A DNA stretch of 64,000 nt from Nostoc sp. FACHB-280. GTDB taxonomy: Bacteria; Cyanobacteriota; Cyanobacteriia; Cyanobacteriales; Nostocaceae. Shown here piece after piece: positions 17,172 to 26,404 of this stretch. Position 1 is the first letter of the stretch. Every line of letters begins with the position of its first letter. Under the pieces are notes generated by a model that saw only the letters and a list, made by a program, of their open reading frames with translations, did not search any database and was not told the DNA's origin. A program made the translations under genes and the position numbers. The stretch is taken from NCBI RefSeq assembly GCF_014697615.1, contig NZ_JACJSD010000016.1, forward strand, positions 1-64,000, given 5' to 3'.

Positions 17172-17585
17172 CTAATCATTACCAATTTTGCAGCCACCAT
17201 CCACGCAGTATGTTGATTTATAAGTAGTATCACGTCTGCCAAACAGAGTATAACGATTGTCGCGGATTTGTTCGTAAAAGCGATCGCCTGCCCATTTCAT
17301 CCCCGGTATAGCGCGGTAAGCATCCACAAACAAACTGCCCAGTGGTAATAACTTGCCAATTTCTTCGGCTGCATCACTACCTTGCCAACGTCGCTCAGGG
17401 GCATTAGCATCAATCAATATCATTCCTTGTTGACAATCTTGCGATGTAATGCCCCATTGTGTAAGTGTCTGCTCGTCTTGCATCGCAGCATAAAGAAACA
17501 GTTTACCTTGGTCTAAAGTTTCTAAAAATTGGACTAAGGTAACGCAGAGATTGCAATTTCCGTCATATATTACGTAATAATTCAT
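17172..17585 (-). CDS. DCC family thiol-disulfide oxidoreductase-like protein
   Basis: A 137-residue protein starting MNYYVIYDGNCNLCVTLVQFL, which is the DxxCxxC signature (DGNCNLC) of the DCC family (DUF393). The family has a thioredoxin-like fold and is presumed to do thiol-disulfide chemistry, though activity is rarely shown. 'GSDAAEEIGKLLPLG' and 'DRFYEQIRDNRYTLFGRR' complete the domain; a C-terminal CVDGGC may give a further Cys pair. It is divergent from the AraC regulator, with 73 bases between starts, so the two may be functionally linked. Confidence 0.85.
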   Translation of the reverse strand: MNYYVIYDGNCNLCVTLVQFLETLDQGKLFLYAAMQDEQTLTQWGITSQDCQQGMILIDANAPERRWQGSDAAEEIGKLLPLGSLFVDAYRAIPGMKWAGDRFYEQIRDNRYTLFGRRDTTYKSTYCVDGGCKIGND

Positions 17586-17658
17586 TTAAATAGCACTTTT
17601 GTTCGGTTTACGGTTTAAGTATAGCGTTACACATATATTTTTTATCTCTGCGGTGAGG

Positions 17659-18573
17659 ATGATGCTGGAAGAGACAATCCTAAAAGTTGATTTTACTCAA
17701 GAAGATGCTTGTGCAGAAGTTCTGCCGCGATCGCATATAAATTCTAGTTACAATGCCAAATGGGATGGTATTCGTCTAGACATTCATCACCAGCCTGCCC
17801 ATGAAACCCCAGAACATTCACCCCAACAACATATAATTTCAATTAACTTAGACTATCATCTTCTCCAAACAGAACGAGTTTTAGACGGACGTTTTCAGCA
17901 AGAAAATATTTTTAATGGTGATGTCGCCATTATTCCCGCCAATACCCCCCATGTATGTCGTTGGGCATCGGAAACTGATTTTCTACTTCTTAGTTTAGAC
18001 CCTACTTTTTTCAATCAAATTATTTTAGAGTCGGTTGATTTACATGGTGTGGAGTTAACACCTTACTTTGCTGCACCGGAACCTTTAATTCAGCAAATAG
18101 CTTTAGCACTGAAGTCAGAGTTAGAATCAGGTGGTGTCGGTAGCCGACTTTATATTGAGTCTCTCAAAACTACACTCTGTGTTCACCTGCTAAAACACCA
18201 TTCGGTCGCCAGTAATAAAGTCTTGCAATTGGCAAATCATAAAGGTCTTTCGCCCAGGAAATTACGCCAAGCCCTTTCATACATCCATGACAACCTCGAA
18301 CGGGATTTGACATTAACAGAAATTGCGGCGGTTGTGGGTATGAGTATGTATCATTTTTCCCGCTTATTTAAACAATCTACAGGTCTGGCACCCCATCAAT
18401 ATGTGATTAATTGCCGAATTGCTAAAGCAAAAAAACTCTTAACTGGAACTGAAAGAACTATTGAACAAATTTCAGAAGAAGTTGGTTTTCAAAGTCAAAG
18501 TCATTTTACCAATGTCTTTCGCAAATTCATGGGAATAACACCAAAAGCATACAGAGAGCATGTGAAAATTTAA
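17659..18573 (+). CDS. AraC family transcriptional regulator
   Basis: A 304-residue regulator. The N-terminal ~190 residues form a cupin-like ligand-binding domain ('GDVAIIPANTPHVCRW'), and the C-terminal ~100 residues contain two helix-turn-helix motifs ('LTLTEIAAVVGMSMYHFSRLF' and 'TIEQISEEVGFQSQSHFTNVF') with the final 'GITPKAYREH' signature. It should bind DNA as an activator of nearby or distant genes. I prefer the ATG at 17659 (or 17662); an in-frame TTG at 17599 would add 20 residues but overlaps the divergent promoter and lacks a ribosome binding site. Its divergent neighbour is the DCC gene. Confidence 0.88.
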   Translation: MMLEETILKVDFTQEDACAEVLPRSHINSSYNAKWDGIRLDIHHQPAHETPEHSPQQHIISINLDYHLLQTERVLDGRFQQENIFNGDVAIIPANTPHVCRWASETDFLLLSLDPTFFNQIILESVDLHGVELTPYFAAPEPLIQQIALALKSELESGGVGSRLYIESLKTTLCVHLLKHHSVASNKVLQLANHKGLSPRKLRQALSYIHDNLERDLTLTEIAAVVGMSMYHFSRLFKQSTGLAPHQYVINCRIAKAKKLLTGTERTIEQISEEVGFQSQSHFTNVFRKFMGITPKAYREHVKI

Positions 18574-18683
18574 GTAAAAAAATACAGGAGCCAGAGAATT
18601 TTAGATTGTAGATTTTAGATTGAAAATATTATTTTTCAGTTAACTAAATATCGCTCTATATTGTGTTGACTCCTGATTTCTTT

Positions 18684-19475
18684 TCAAATCTTCCCGCTAA
18701 CAATTCCTGACCATTGAACTTTTTTCTGTTGTTCACGACGGTAAGAAAAGAAATGTTCAGGAGTTTGGTATGTACAATAAGGGGCGATCGCAATTTGTTC
18801 GGCACTAATGCCTAAATTTTCTAACTGCAAAGTATTTACCCGTCGTACATCAACTCTTACCCTTCCTGGTTCTGGATCAGCTAATAAGGGAGAATTGGGT
18901 AATTCATGTAACGCCTGAACAATTTTTTGGGTGTCATTATGTGATATAATACTGGCTCCAATTTCCGCAGCTACCTCTACCGAGACTTGATAAACTTCAC
19001 CAGCGATCGCCGGGCCGAGAGCAACTCTTAAGTCTATTAATTTACTGCCTTGGGCTTGTAATCGGGCGATCGCTTGGGGGACAATCTTGGCAGCAGTGCC
19101 TCGCCAACCCGCATGTAATGCAGCTACCTGTCCAGTTTGCACATCCCCAATTAATACAGGTGTACAATCTGCACTGGCTACCCAAACTGCTTGTAAAGGT
19201 TGTTCGCTAATTAAACCATCCGCCAAGGCAAAAGCAGATTCCTCATCGCCTGTAGTTTCCCCAACTTGGGAATCAACTTCTTGAGGCGTGAGAACAGTAT
19301 TACCATGTACCTGTTTTAAGCGATACACCGATGCTTCTGGGTGCAGAACGGGAGTTAAATCTTGGGGCGATCGCGGCCAAAACTGATGAGTAAAAAAGCC
19401 GTGTTGCCAATTTCCTAAAATACTACAGGTAAGGTATGGCAGTCCTTCCCAATTGCGCCAGTGCCAAGTGTGCAT
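18684..19475 (-). CDS. pgeF: Polyphenol oxidase family purine nucleoside phosphorylase (PgeF/YfiH)
   Basis: A 263-residue laccase-domain (DUF152) protein. Conserved elements: 'VHGNTVLTP', the metal-binding 'ASADCTPVLIGD', 'VAALHAGWRGTAAKIV' and the ending 'APYCTYQTPEHFFSYRRE'. Members process purine nucleosides (adenosine, inosine) and have been reported to edit peptidoglycan precursors. The start is the ATG at 19473-19475; an in-frame TTG 15 bases upstream is less likely. It is transcribed alone. The MITE-like element (19540) begins 65 bases upstream, so that element could affect its promoter. Confidence 0.9.
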   Translation of the reverse strand: MHTWHWRNWEGLPYLTCSILGNWQHGFFTHQFWPRSPQDLTPVLHPEASVYRLKQVHGNTVLTPQEVDSQVGETTGDEESAFALADGLISEQPLQAVWVASADCTPVLIGDVQTGQVAALHAGWRGTAAKIVPQAIARLQAQGSKLIDLRVALGPAIAGEVYQVSVEVAAEIGASIISHNDTQKIVQALHELPNSPLLADPEPGRVRVDVRRVNTLQLENLGISAEQIAIAPYCTYQTPEHFFSYRREQQKKVQWSGIVSGKI

Positions 19476-19539
19476 CTTGAACCTAACCAAAAATAGAGGG
19501 TATTGAATATGAGGTTTTGGTATGCAGGATGAAAAATTA

Positions 19540-19681
19540 CAGGACTTACACAGTGAGACAAAAAATCAATGGTTTGGTAAGGGTGAAAGGGTATAGGGGT
19601 GTATGTATTCAAAACCCTTACACTCCTACCCTTTCACCCCTTCACCCAATCTCCACAGATAAACTGCGTGCGTAAGTCCTG
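19540..19681. mobile_element. MITE-like element with terminal inverted repeats
   Basis: A 142-bp element bounded by CAGGACTTAC on the left and GTAAGTCCTG on the right, extended by further matches (acag / gcacgcag). Inside, two long arms form an imperfect hairpin: aagggtgaaagggtatag on one side and ctaccctttcacccctt on the other. It encodes nothing. The structure (small, non-coding, inverted ends, internal hairpin) fits a miniature inverted-repeat transposable element. A related relic is at 26405-26478. It lies between the divergent pgeF and birA genes. Confidence 0.72.
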
Positions 19682-19761
19682 ATGTTTTCCTTCCTACTCC
19701 CTATTCCCTTTTATCAAAATCAGCCAATTAATGTTAACTTGAACAACGGTATTTGCGGTTC

Positions 19762-20586
19762 ATGTCTGTGGAATTTGATCGACAAAAGTTAGAATTAGCG
19801 TTGCATTCAGGAAGAAACGGGGAAAATTCACCATTTTCGCTATATATTTTTGATCATCTTGCTTCCACTAATCAAACCTTGTGGAATTTGTTAGCGCAGG
19901 GGGCAGAATCTTGGTCTGTGGTGATTGCCCAACAACAAACCGCAGGTAGAGGACAATGGGGAAGACAATGGATTTCTCACCCTGGTGGGCTATACCTTTC
20001 CGTTGCGATCGCCCCTAAACTAGAAGCTAGTGCCAGTTATCAACTAACTTTAGCTAGTGCTTGGGGTATAGCCAACCAACTGCGCTGTTATGGCGTAGAT
20101 GTGGGAATTAAATGGCCTAATGACCTAGTTTTAAATGGGCGTAAATTAGGCGGCATTTTAACAGAAACCAAAATCAATCATGGCTATATTCATCAAGCAG
20201 TAATTGGAGTTGGCATTAACTGGACAAACCCAGTACCCGACACGGGAATTAACCTCGAAATGTGGCAAGCCTGCTACGCTACCAAACCGATTTCTTGTCT
20301 GGAAACTCTCACTTCCGTCGTTTTACGGGGGATAGAGTCCGGTATGGAGTGCCTTGTTAAAGAAGGAATAAATATACTCTTGTCTCGCTATTTGGAATTA
20401 CTCACCAATGTAGGTGACAAAGTATATATTAATGATTTGGCAGGCACTGTAGTCGGCGTTACTTCTCAGGGTGAATTACGTGTTTCTGTGGAAACTTATG
20501 ATACAACTGACATAAAAACAACAGAACTTTATATTGAACCCGGTACAATCACGCTAGGGTACCGTAAATCTTCTGTACCATTATAG
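19762..20586 (+). CDS. birA: Biotin--[acetyl-CoA-carboxylase] ligase
   Basis: A 274-residue biotin protein ligase. It contains 'STNQTLWNLLAQG', the ATP/biotinyl-AMP loop GRGQWGRQW, 'PGGLYLSVAI', 'IKWPNDLVLNGRKLGGILTE' with the catalytic Lys, and 'IGVGINWTNP', followed by the small SH3-like C-terminal domain. It activates biotin with ATP and transfers it to the carrier protein of acetyl-CoA carboxylase. There is no N-terminal DNA-binding domain, so it is not expected to act as a repressor. The ATG at 19762 is preferred over an in-frame TTG at 19753. Confidence 0.93.
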   Translation: MSVEFDRQKLELALHSGRNGENSPFSLYIFDHLASTNQTLWNLLAQGAESWSVVIAQQQTAGRGQWGRQWISHPGGLYLSVAIAPKLEASASYQLTLASAWGIANQLRCYGVDVGIKWPNDLVLNGRKLGGILTETKINHGYIHQAVIGVGINWTNPVPDTGINLEMWQACYATKPISCLETLTSVVLRGIESGMECLVKEGINILLSRYLELLTNVGDKVYINDLAGTVVGVTSQGELRVSVETYDTTDIKTTELYIEPGTITLGYRKSSVPL

Positions 20587-20669
20587 GTTTGTTATGAATT
20601 TAGCTCTTTGGGCAAGACAAACCACTGGCATCATCTCTTGAGGCAAATTTAAAATAACTGAGAGAACCA

Positions 20670-22280
20670 ATGACGCAGCGCAATACATCTGCCCATAATC
20701 CCTCCCAAGGCTCGAACCAGCAAGGTATGACCAAAAAACGTTTTGTATCTACCCTGCCAGCCCAGAGTCTCTGTTTACTAAGTAGTTTTAGCCTGCTTAG
20801 TGGTGGCTTCGTTTTTGCCCAAACAGAAACATCCATCGATAACATTGTTCCTGTAGAAAATTCCCAACCAACAGCTAAAACAAATTTCGTTAAAAAAGAT
20901 ATTGTTATCCCAGCAGCCCCCAAGGCGCAGGCGGAATTTTCCCAAAGACGAGCTAACCTCAACCAAAGACTCCGCACACCAGAGGTTGCACAATCCAAAG
21001 AGCCTGTTAGACAATCGAAACCGCAAGCTGAAGCAGTCGTTGAGCCAGTTTTTACAACTCGGCAGGAACGCACCCCAACACCAACTGCACAGCCGAAACC
21101 ATCCAGTGTCCGCACCGCTAAACCCAAGCTGGAAGTTACTCAACCAAGTGCCAGTGCTAGAGAAGAGGTAGTTAAACCAGTAGCACCGCGCACCATACCA
21201 GAAAAACTCCCCGCAGTTGCTCAACCGGTGAATAACTCTCACAGCACAGTTGAAGCTGCAACTGGAAAAGTTAAAGATTCTAACAACGCCTACATTGACT
21301 CCAACAATTACGGCACTGAGGCAACCAATACTTATCAAGCACCCAATTCTGTAATCATCACAGAACGTTCTAGTGGTTGTCGCACAATCTTGCCATCAGG
21401 ACAAGCTATATCCCTCGGTTTTTGTAACCAAGCCCAACCTGTTGGTAATCAGCGTGTCGCTTCTGAGAGCAAACCTGCCCCCACTTGGCTGAAAAAAAGT
21501 CAAAATTCTCAGTTAGCAACTGTTCCCTTGGCGCGGCCTATCAATAGTACTGGCAACACCCCTACAACCCGTGTTGCTTATGGTGGGGAAGTTAAGACAG
21601 CCTTTAGTCCTAATCGGTTTATCCCCAATCCCAGCGAGTTTGGTGCAACCAAAGTCAGTGCCACACCCGTTGCACCCAGCGCCGGTGCTTTACCCCCACC
21701 AACAATCGAAGGGAACTTAGCACCCCGTGTCAGTACAGTGGCTTACGATATTCCTCTCGCCTCAGTTCTGCCTCAAATTCCCTTTACAAATACCATTGCC
21801 TATCGTGGTGGCGGTACAGGTATCAGCTATCCCCTGTCTATTCCAGCCACAATTACATCGTTGTTTGGCTGGCGAATTCACCCAATTACGGGTAATCGTC
21901 GTTTCCATGCGGGTACAGATTTAGGTGCGCCGATGGGTACACCAATTCTCGCCGCCGCTAAAGGTCAGGTAGAGACAGCTGGTTGGGTTGGTGGTTATGG
22001 TTTAACTGTAATTTTGAATCATAATTCTGCTCAACAAACCCTTTACGGTCACATGTCCGAAATCTTTGTCCAACCTGGTCAACAGGTAGAAGCAGGAATG
22101 GTGATTGGACGAGTCGGTAGTACAGGCAACTCTACAGGGCCGCACCTGCACTTTGAAGCGCGTCAATTGACCCAGGATGGATGGGTAGCTGTTGACCCCA
22201 ATGGAGAATTACAAGCAGGTCTGAGTCAGTTGTTAAACTCCATTCGCACAGCCCAAGTAGGTAGCGATTCAGGAAGTTAA
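20670..22280 (+). CDS. M23 family metallopeptidase (cell-wall hydrolase)
   Basis: A 536-residue envelope protein. A hydrophobic segment near residues 25-55 (SLCLLSSFSLLSGGFVFAQ) is a signal or anchor. A long Pro/Ala/Lys/Gln-rich disordered region spans ~60-330. The C-terminal peptidase domain (~385-510) has zinc-binding HAGTDLG (near 413), 'LYGHMSEIFVQPGQQV' and HLHFE (near 492). LytM/M23 enzymes cut peptide cross-bridges of peptidoglycan; in multicellular cyanobacteria relatives act in septum and cell-division remodelling. The start is the ATG at 20670. It lies 83 bases behind birA and is convergent with ribE; a strong hairpin separates them. Confidence 0.9.
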   Translation: MTQRNTSAHNPSQGSNQQGMTKKRFVSTLPAQSLCLLSSFSLLSGGFVFAQTETSIDNIVPVENSQPTAKTNFVKKDIVIPAAPKAQAEFSQRRANLNQRLRTPEVAQSKEPVRQSKPQAEAVVEPVFTTRQERTPTPTAQPKPSSVRTAKPKLEVTQPSASAREEVVKPVAPRTIPEKLPAVAQPVNNSHSTVEAATGKVKDSNNAYIDSNNYGTEATNTYQAPNSVIITERSSGCRTILPSGQAISLGFCNQAQPVGNQRVASESKPAPTWLKKSQNSQLATVPLARPINSTGNTPTTRVAYGGEVKTAFSPNRFIPNPSEFGATKVSATPVAPSAGALPPPTIEGNLAPRVSTVAYDIPLASVLPQIPFTNTIAYRGGGTGISYPLSIPATITSLFGWRIHPITGNRRFHAGTDLGAPMGTPILAAAKGQVETAGWVGGYGLTVILNHNSAQQTLYGHMSEIFVQPGQQVEAGMVIGRVGSTGNSTGPHLHFEARQLTQDGWVAVDPNGELQAGLSQLLNSIRTAQVGSDSGS

Positions 22281-22292
22281 AAGTTCAAAGGT

Positions 22293-22329
22293 AAAAGGCA
22301 AAAGATTTTTCTTTTTACTTTTGCCTTTT
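22293..22329. terminator. Bidirectional terminator between M23 peptidase and ribE
   Basis: Inverted repeat AAAAGGCAAAAG / CTTTTGCCTTTT, with T-rich stretches on the plus strand (atttttactttttac) and A-rich stretches before it, between two convergent genes. It suits termination in both directions. Confidence 0.7.
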
Positions 22330-22341
22330 GATTTTTACTTT

Positions 22342-23022
22342 TTACAAATATCCGTGTTCTGCTAAAAATGTTGGGGTAATTTCATTAAATCCAGTCTCAT
22401 CGGATGATGTTGACTGTTTCTTGCCAGGGTAAAGAAATTTTTCCACGTACTTGCCGAGAATATCCCCTTCTAAATTTACCCAGCTGCCAGAGACAAGATA
22501 GCGGAGATTGGTGTCAGCGTAGGTAAGGGGAATAACAGCCACAGTAAATTGCGACAGTTCTGGTTCGTAGGCGGCTACTGTGAGACTGATGCCATTGACC
22601 GCAATGCTGCCTTTAGGGACAATATAACGCGCGATCGCTTCAGGTGCAGTAAATGTCATTTCCCAAGAAGTCGCCGTCTGTTGGGCTGTAAGTAATCGAC
22701 CGACACCGTCTACATGACCCATGACAAAATGACCGCCGACTTTACTACCCACGCGCAGTGAAGCTTCTAAATTCACATATCCTTGTTTTGTTTCTTCTAA
22801 ACCTAATGTAGTGCGACGCAGCGTTTCTGGGGAAGCTGTGGCTATAAACCCATCTTTTAAAATTTCTTCAACAGTCAAGCAAACCCCATCTACGGCAACG
22901 CTGTCACCGTAAGCTAAATCCTGCATAATTACATTAGATGACTGACTCACACAAGTAATTTGCCAAGAATCGCCCCCTAGAGGTTTGATTGTTCCTAAAC
23001 TTTGGACTAATCCTGTAAACAC
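22342..23022 (-). CDS. ribE: Riboflavin synthase, alpha subunit
   Basis: A 226-residue protein made of two tandem lumazine-binding domains. It starts with the hallmark MFTGLVQSLGTI and has duplicated 'DSVAVDGVCLTV' and 'GSIAVNGISLTV' motifs, plus 'GGHFVMGHVDGVG' in the linker region. It converts two 6,7-dimethyl-8-ribityllumazine molecules into riboflavin and a pyrimidine. It is about 10-15 residues longer than many bacterial versions at the C-terminus. It is divergent from the bifunctional-nuclease family gene. Confidence 0.95.
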   Translation of the reverse strand: MFTGLVQSLGTIKPLGGDSWQITCVSQSSNVIMQDLAYGDSVAVDGVCLTVEEILKDGFIATASPETLRRTTLGLEETKQGYVNLEASLRVGSKVGGHFVMGHVDGVGRLLTAQQTATSWEMTFTAPEAIARYIVPKGSIAVNGISLTVAAYEPELSQFTVAVIPLTYADTNLRYLVSGSWVNLEGDILGKYVEKFLYPGKKQSTSSDETGFNEITPTFLAEHGYL

Positions 23023-23359
23023 GGCTGTTCTGTGAAACTAACTCTATTTATTGCCTAATTTTGCCGAAAATCAACTGGTATTTCTTACAAGAATGCAAGA
23101 CATTTTAAGTATAATTTCTGACTGTTTTTATTATAAGGTTGATAACACATTCACCTCTTTCTCAAGGCATACTTGGTTAAGAAGGTTATTGTCTAGGTAG
23201 GCTCCTTTAACTTACTCTGGTGTTCACACCAAGTTAGGAGTTTAATAGAAGCAATTATAGAAAACCTGCCTATGTTTATTTATTCTCTTTACATACCCCA
23301 AAAAGGTATAAAATGTTACCAATATCTCAAGCTCTCCCAGAATTGTAGAGGCTTCGCCA
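23023..23359. promoter_or_regulatory. Divergent promoter region with a palindrome
   Basis: About 337 bases between ribE and the bifunctional-nuclease family gene. It holds an inverted repeat centred on TGGTGTTCACACCA (23218-23231), flanked by partly complementary arms (ctcctttaactta / aagttaggag), giving a larger imperfect hairpin. This could be an operator or an RNA hairpin; no FMN riboswitch pattern is recognised. Confidence 0.45.
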
Positions 23360-23857
23360 ATGATTGAAATGAAAGTCGCTGGCATAGCATTAGATGCCAT
23401 AACTCGCAGCCCCATTGTACTGTTAAAAGATGCGTCAGATCGGCGTGCTTTACCAATTTATATTGGTCAAGAACAGGCTAGGGCAATTATGGGGGCGCTG
23501 GAGAATCAAAAGCCGCCCAGACCATTAACTCATGACTTAATGGTAAATATTCTAGAGACGTGGAATATGACTCTAGAAAAGGTAATTATTCATTCCTTGC
23601 AGAAGGACACATTTTATGCAGCTTTGATTGTGCAGCAAGGCGAAGTCAAAAAAGAAATTGATGCACGTCCCAGTGATGCGATCGCCATAGCCCTCCGTAC
23701 AAATACGCCAATTTGGGTGATGGAAGAAGTAGTTGCTGATGCCTCAATTCCCGTAGATCGTGATGCTGATGAAGCAGAACAAGAAGCGTTTCGTGAATTT
23801 ATCTCCAATCTCCGTCCTGAAGATTTGATTAAGCGTTTCGGTAATGGCGAGAGCTAA
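23360..23857 (+). CDS. Bifunctional nuclease family protein (DUF151)
   Basis: A 165-residue protein. The BFN domain is clear: 'GIALDAITRSPIVLLKDAS', 'RALPIYIGQEQARAIMGAL', 'RPLTHDLMVNIL' and 'IDARPSDAIAIALRTNTPIWV'. Family members are reported to have DNase/RNase activity, but the bacterial role is not settled. The C-terminus adds an acidic tail (DRDADEAEQEAF). No signal peptide is seen, so it is cytosolic. It is divergent from ribE. Confidence 0.9.
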   Translation: MIEMKVAGIALDAITRSPIVLLKDASDRRALPIYIGQEQARAIMGALENQKPPRPLTHDLMVNILETWNMTLEKVIIHSLQKDTFYAALIVQQGEVKKEIDARPSDAIAIALRTNTPIWVMEEVVADASIPVDRDADEAEQEAFREFISNLRPEDLIKRFGNGES

Positions 23858-24059
23858 AGAAAGTGCTAATTAATGAGTGCGGAGTGCTGGAAAAGAAAGA
23901 GTTCAAGAATTAAAGAAGAATCCAGAAAGTTTGATTCTGAATCCTGAATTTTATTCTGATAATTTTCCTGCTTTCTTTTTCACACTTCATTCTCAGTGTA
24001 ACTGCTCTTAATTGTATTTATACTCAGAATTTAGCACTCAAATTTGGTTACTGGAAATC

Positions 24060-25190
24060 ATGCAATACCGACGCTTTGGTAAAACAAATCTCTACCTCTC
24101 GGTTTTTTCTTTAGGGACAATGCGCTATTTGGCTGATGCTGAAAATGCTCAGAAAACGATCGCTCAAGCCTTAGCTCTAGGAATTAATCATATAGAAACA
24201 GCCAGAGGTTATGGCAAAAGTGAGGAGTATCTTGGCCAAGCGATTCAAAATGGGTTGTCTTTACCGCGTTCCCAACTGTACATCACCACAAAAATTCCCC
24301 CAACAGCCGACGCTGATAGTATGCGGCGGTACATTGATGAATCTTTAGCGCGATTACATCTAGATTATGTAGATTGTTTAGGAATCCACGGTTTAAATAC
24401 TTGGGAGCATTTACAGTGGGTGCAAGCCAAAGGTGGTTGTATGCAAGCTGTCCAAGAAGCAATTGCAGATGGTCGAGTGCGACACGTTGGCTTTTCCACC
24501 CACGCAGCTTTAGAACTCATTCAAGCAGCAATCAATTCAGATTTATTTGAATTTGTCAACCTCCATTATTACTATTTTTTTCAACGTCACGCTCCAGCAA
24601 TTGAGTTAGCTGCAAAAAAAGATATGGGTGTATTTATCATTTCCCCGGCTGACAAAGGAGGAAAACTCTACACACCACCCCAAACCCTCAAAGATTTATG
24701 TCAGCCTTATTCACCCTTAGAATTAAATTATCGATTTTTGCTGAGTGATAGCCGAATTACTACTTTGAGTGTTGGCGCAGCCAAGCCAGAAGAATTAATT
24801 GAACCTTTACGAATTGCTGATAGAAATAATGAATTAACACCAGCAGAAATTTCGATTTTTCAAGGTTTAGAAAATCATCAAAAAAATATTTTAGGGACTG
24901 ATCACTGTAGTCAATGCTATGCTTGTTTACCTTGTCCAGAAAACATCAACATTCCAGAAGTACTGCGGTTACGTAATTTAGCAGTGGCATACAATATGGC
25001 AGATTATGGGCAGTATCGTTATGGAATGTTTGAACATGCTGGTCATTGGTTCCCCGGTATGAAAGCTAATCGTTGTACAGAATGTGGTGATTGTTTACCG
25101 AGATGTCCTGAAAACTTAGATATTCCGGCTTTATTAAATGATGCTCATGAAAAATTACAAGGTAAAGCTGGTAGAAGGCTATGGGGATAA
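24060..25190 (+). CDS. Aldo/keto reductase with C-terminal ferredoxin-type Fe-S domain
   Basis: A 376-residue enzyme. The N-terminal ~280 residues are an aldo/keto reductase TIM barrel: 'MQYRRFGKTNLYLSVFSLGTMR', 'HIETARGYGKSEEYLG' with the catalytic Tyr, 'YITTKIPP' with Lys, and 'LGIHGL' with His. The usual catalytic Asp is Glu here (IETA rather than DTA). The C-terminus has two 4Fe-4S motifs, CSQCYACLPCP and CTECGDCLPRCP. This fusion is typical of a cyanobacterial/bacterial subgroup of unknown substrate. The ATG at 24060 is preferred; a TTG at 24012 would add 16 residues that do not fit the family. Confidence 0.9.
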   Translation: MQYRRFGKTNLYLSVFSLGTMRYLADAENAQKTIAQALALGINHIETARGYGKSEEYLGQAIQNGLSLPRSQLYITTKIPPTADADSMRRYIDESLARLHLDYVDCLGIHGLNTWEHLQWVQAKGGCMQAVQEAIADGRVRHVGFSTHAALELIQAAINSDLFEFVNLHYYYFFQRHAPAIELAAKKDMGVFIISPADKGGKLYTPPQTLKDLCQPYSPLELNYRFLLSDSRITTLSVGAAKPEELIEPLRIADRNNELTPAEISIFQGLENHQKNILGTDHCSQCYACLPCPENINIPEVLRLRNLAVAYNMADYGQYRYGMFEHAGHWFPGMKANRCTECGDCLPRCPENLDIPALLNDAHEKLQGKAGRRLWG

Positions 25191-25223
25191 ATAAAATTTA
25201 TATACAGCCAATCACTCTAGATT

Positions 25224-25817
25224 TTAGTGCAGAAATAACTCTTTAATTCCTATACTGCCAATTTCTATTGCCAAGGCTGCTAATAAAAAACCTAATAGCT
25301 GGGTGACAATTACTGTACCTTCAACCCCAATTAATTTATCAATTTGGTTTGCCAAGCGCAAAATCAACCAGGTGACAAACATCGCCACAACAATACCCAG
25401 CACTACACCCAAATGGGGACTTTGGGATTTTGACATTAATAACATCACAGTTGTTAGCGTACCAGGCCCGGCTAATAATGGCAAAGCCAGTGGTGTAATG
25501 GCCACATCTCGTCCTTCCTCGTGAATGGGTGTGTCTAGTTCTCCCCGCAGCATTTGTAAAGCAATCAGCAGCAGCAATAACCCGCCTGCTACCCGCAAAG
25601 ATGCCATACTAATTTCGAGATAGCTTAAAATATATTGACCAGAAAAGGCAAACAACAACAAAACTGCGATCGCTACAATACTTCCTTTATCAATCACTTT
25701 ATTTCTGTCTTCTGGTTCCATACCCTTGGTTAAAGCTAAAACTATTGGTATATTGCCGACAGCATCTGCTAGGACAAACACCGCAATAAATGTTTGCACA
25801 AAAATGGAAGTATCCAC
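25224..25817 (-). CDS. MarC family membrane protein (UPF0056)
   Basis: A 197-residue inner-membrane protein with six predicted helices and the MarC signatures 'FIAVFVLADAVGNIPIVLALT', 'AITPLALPLLAGPGTLTTVMLL' and 'LLGFLLAALAIEIGSIGIKELF'. The family was once linked to antibiotic resistance, which was not upheld; it may transport small metabolites. The start codon is GTG (25815-25817), chosen because no ATG lies in range and the family N-terminus fits. It is convergent with the aldo/keto reductase gene. Confidence 0.88.
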   Translation of the reverse strand: MDTSIFVQTFIAVFVLADAVGNIPIVLALTKGMEPEDRNKVIDKGSIVAIAVLLLFAFSGQYILSYLEISMASLRVAGGLLLLLIALQMLRGELDTPIHEEGRDVAITPLALPLLAGPGTLTTVMLLMSKSQSPHLGVVLGIVVAMFVTWLILRLANQIDKLIGVEGTVIVTQLLGFLLAALAIEIGSIGIKELFLH

Positions 25818-25948
25818 AGTAGCGCGATTTTATCAAGGTTTACTCACAACTTACCTTGAATTTGGCTTTTTTTCTAGCACCTAAAGAAAGAACTAATCTT
25901 GTAACACATTTTCCTCACCACGAATTATAATAAAGATATCAAGTACAC

Positions 25949-26333
25949 GGGTCCGTAACGGTTTCGACAGGTTGGCGAACGCTACTCTGTGACTCAGGTC
26001 GAGAGTGAGTCTTCTCTCGCAAATATCAGGCTCAAAAAAAAGTAAATGCGAATAACATCGTAAAATTTGCTCGTAAGGATGCTCTAGTAGCTGCCTAATA
26101 GCCTCTTATAGGTTCGAGCGTCTTTAGTCCGACTCCGTTAAGGGCTAGAGACCAACCCCAACGGATGCTCCAGCAGGTGTTCTCTGGTTGGCTTGCTGGC
26201 TAAGACTTAATCAGAGCATCCTACGTTCGGGATAATGAACGATTCCCGCCTTGAGGGTCAGAAAGGCTAAACCTGTGAATGAGCGGGGGGTCAATACCCA
26301 ATTTGGACAGCAGTTCGACTCTGCTCGGATCCA
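25949..26333 (+). ncRNA. ssrA: Transfer-messenger RNA (tmRNA)
   Basis: The 5' end GGGTCCGTAACGGTTTCGACAGG and 3' end with TTCGACTCTGCTCGGATCCA form the tRNA-like part; the acceptor stem pairs GGGTCC with GGATCC. The internal reading frame at 26048-26098 encodes the degradation tag ANNIVKFARKDALVAA followed by TAA, a typical cyanobacterial tag. tmRNA rescues stalled ribosomes with SmpB. The genomic 3' end reads CTA rather than CCA after the discriminator base, so CCA must be added after transcription. A TATAAT sequence at 25926-25931 lies upstream. A terminator follows. Confidence 0.96.
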
Positions 26334-26348
26334 CTAAAAATACTAATT

Positions 26349-26385
26349 AATCCACCAAACAATTGTTTAGGTGGATTTTGTTTTG
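26349..26385 (+). terminator. tmRNA terminator
   Basis: Inverted repeat AATCCACC ... GGTGGATT followed by TTGTTTTG, directly behind ssrA. Confidence 0.82.
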
Positions 26386-26404
26386 TGACTAAGGAATATA
26401 GCTA

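Noticed and set aside
20600-21338. Long Cys/Trp-rich frames on the minus strand
   Set aside because: They are shadows of the Pro/Ala/Lys-rich part of the M23 peptidase gene.
23023-23359. Possible FMN riboswitch next to ribE
   Set aside because: The palindrome does not contain the conserved FMN aptamer segments, and it is distant from the ribE start.
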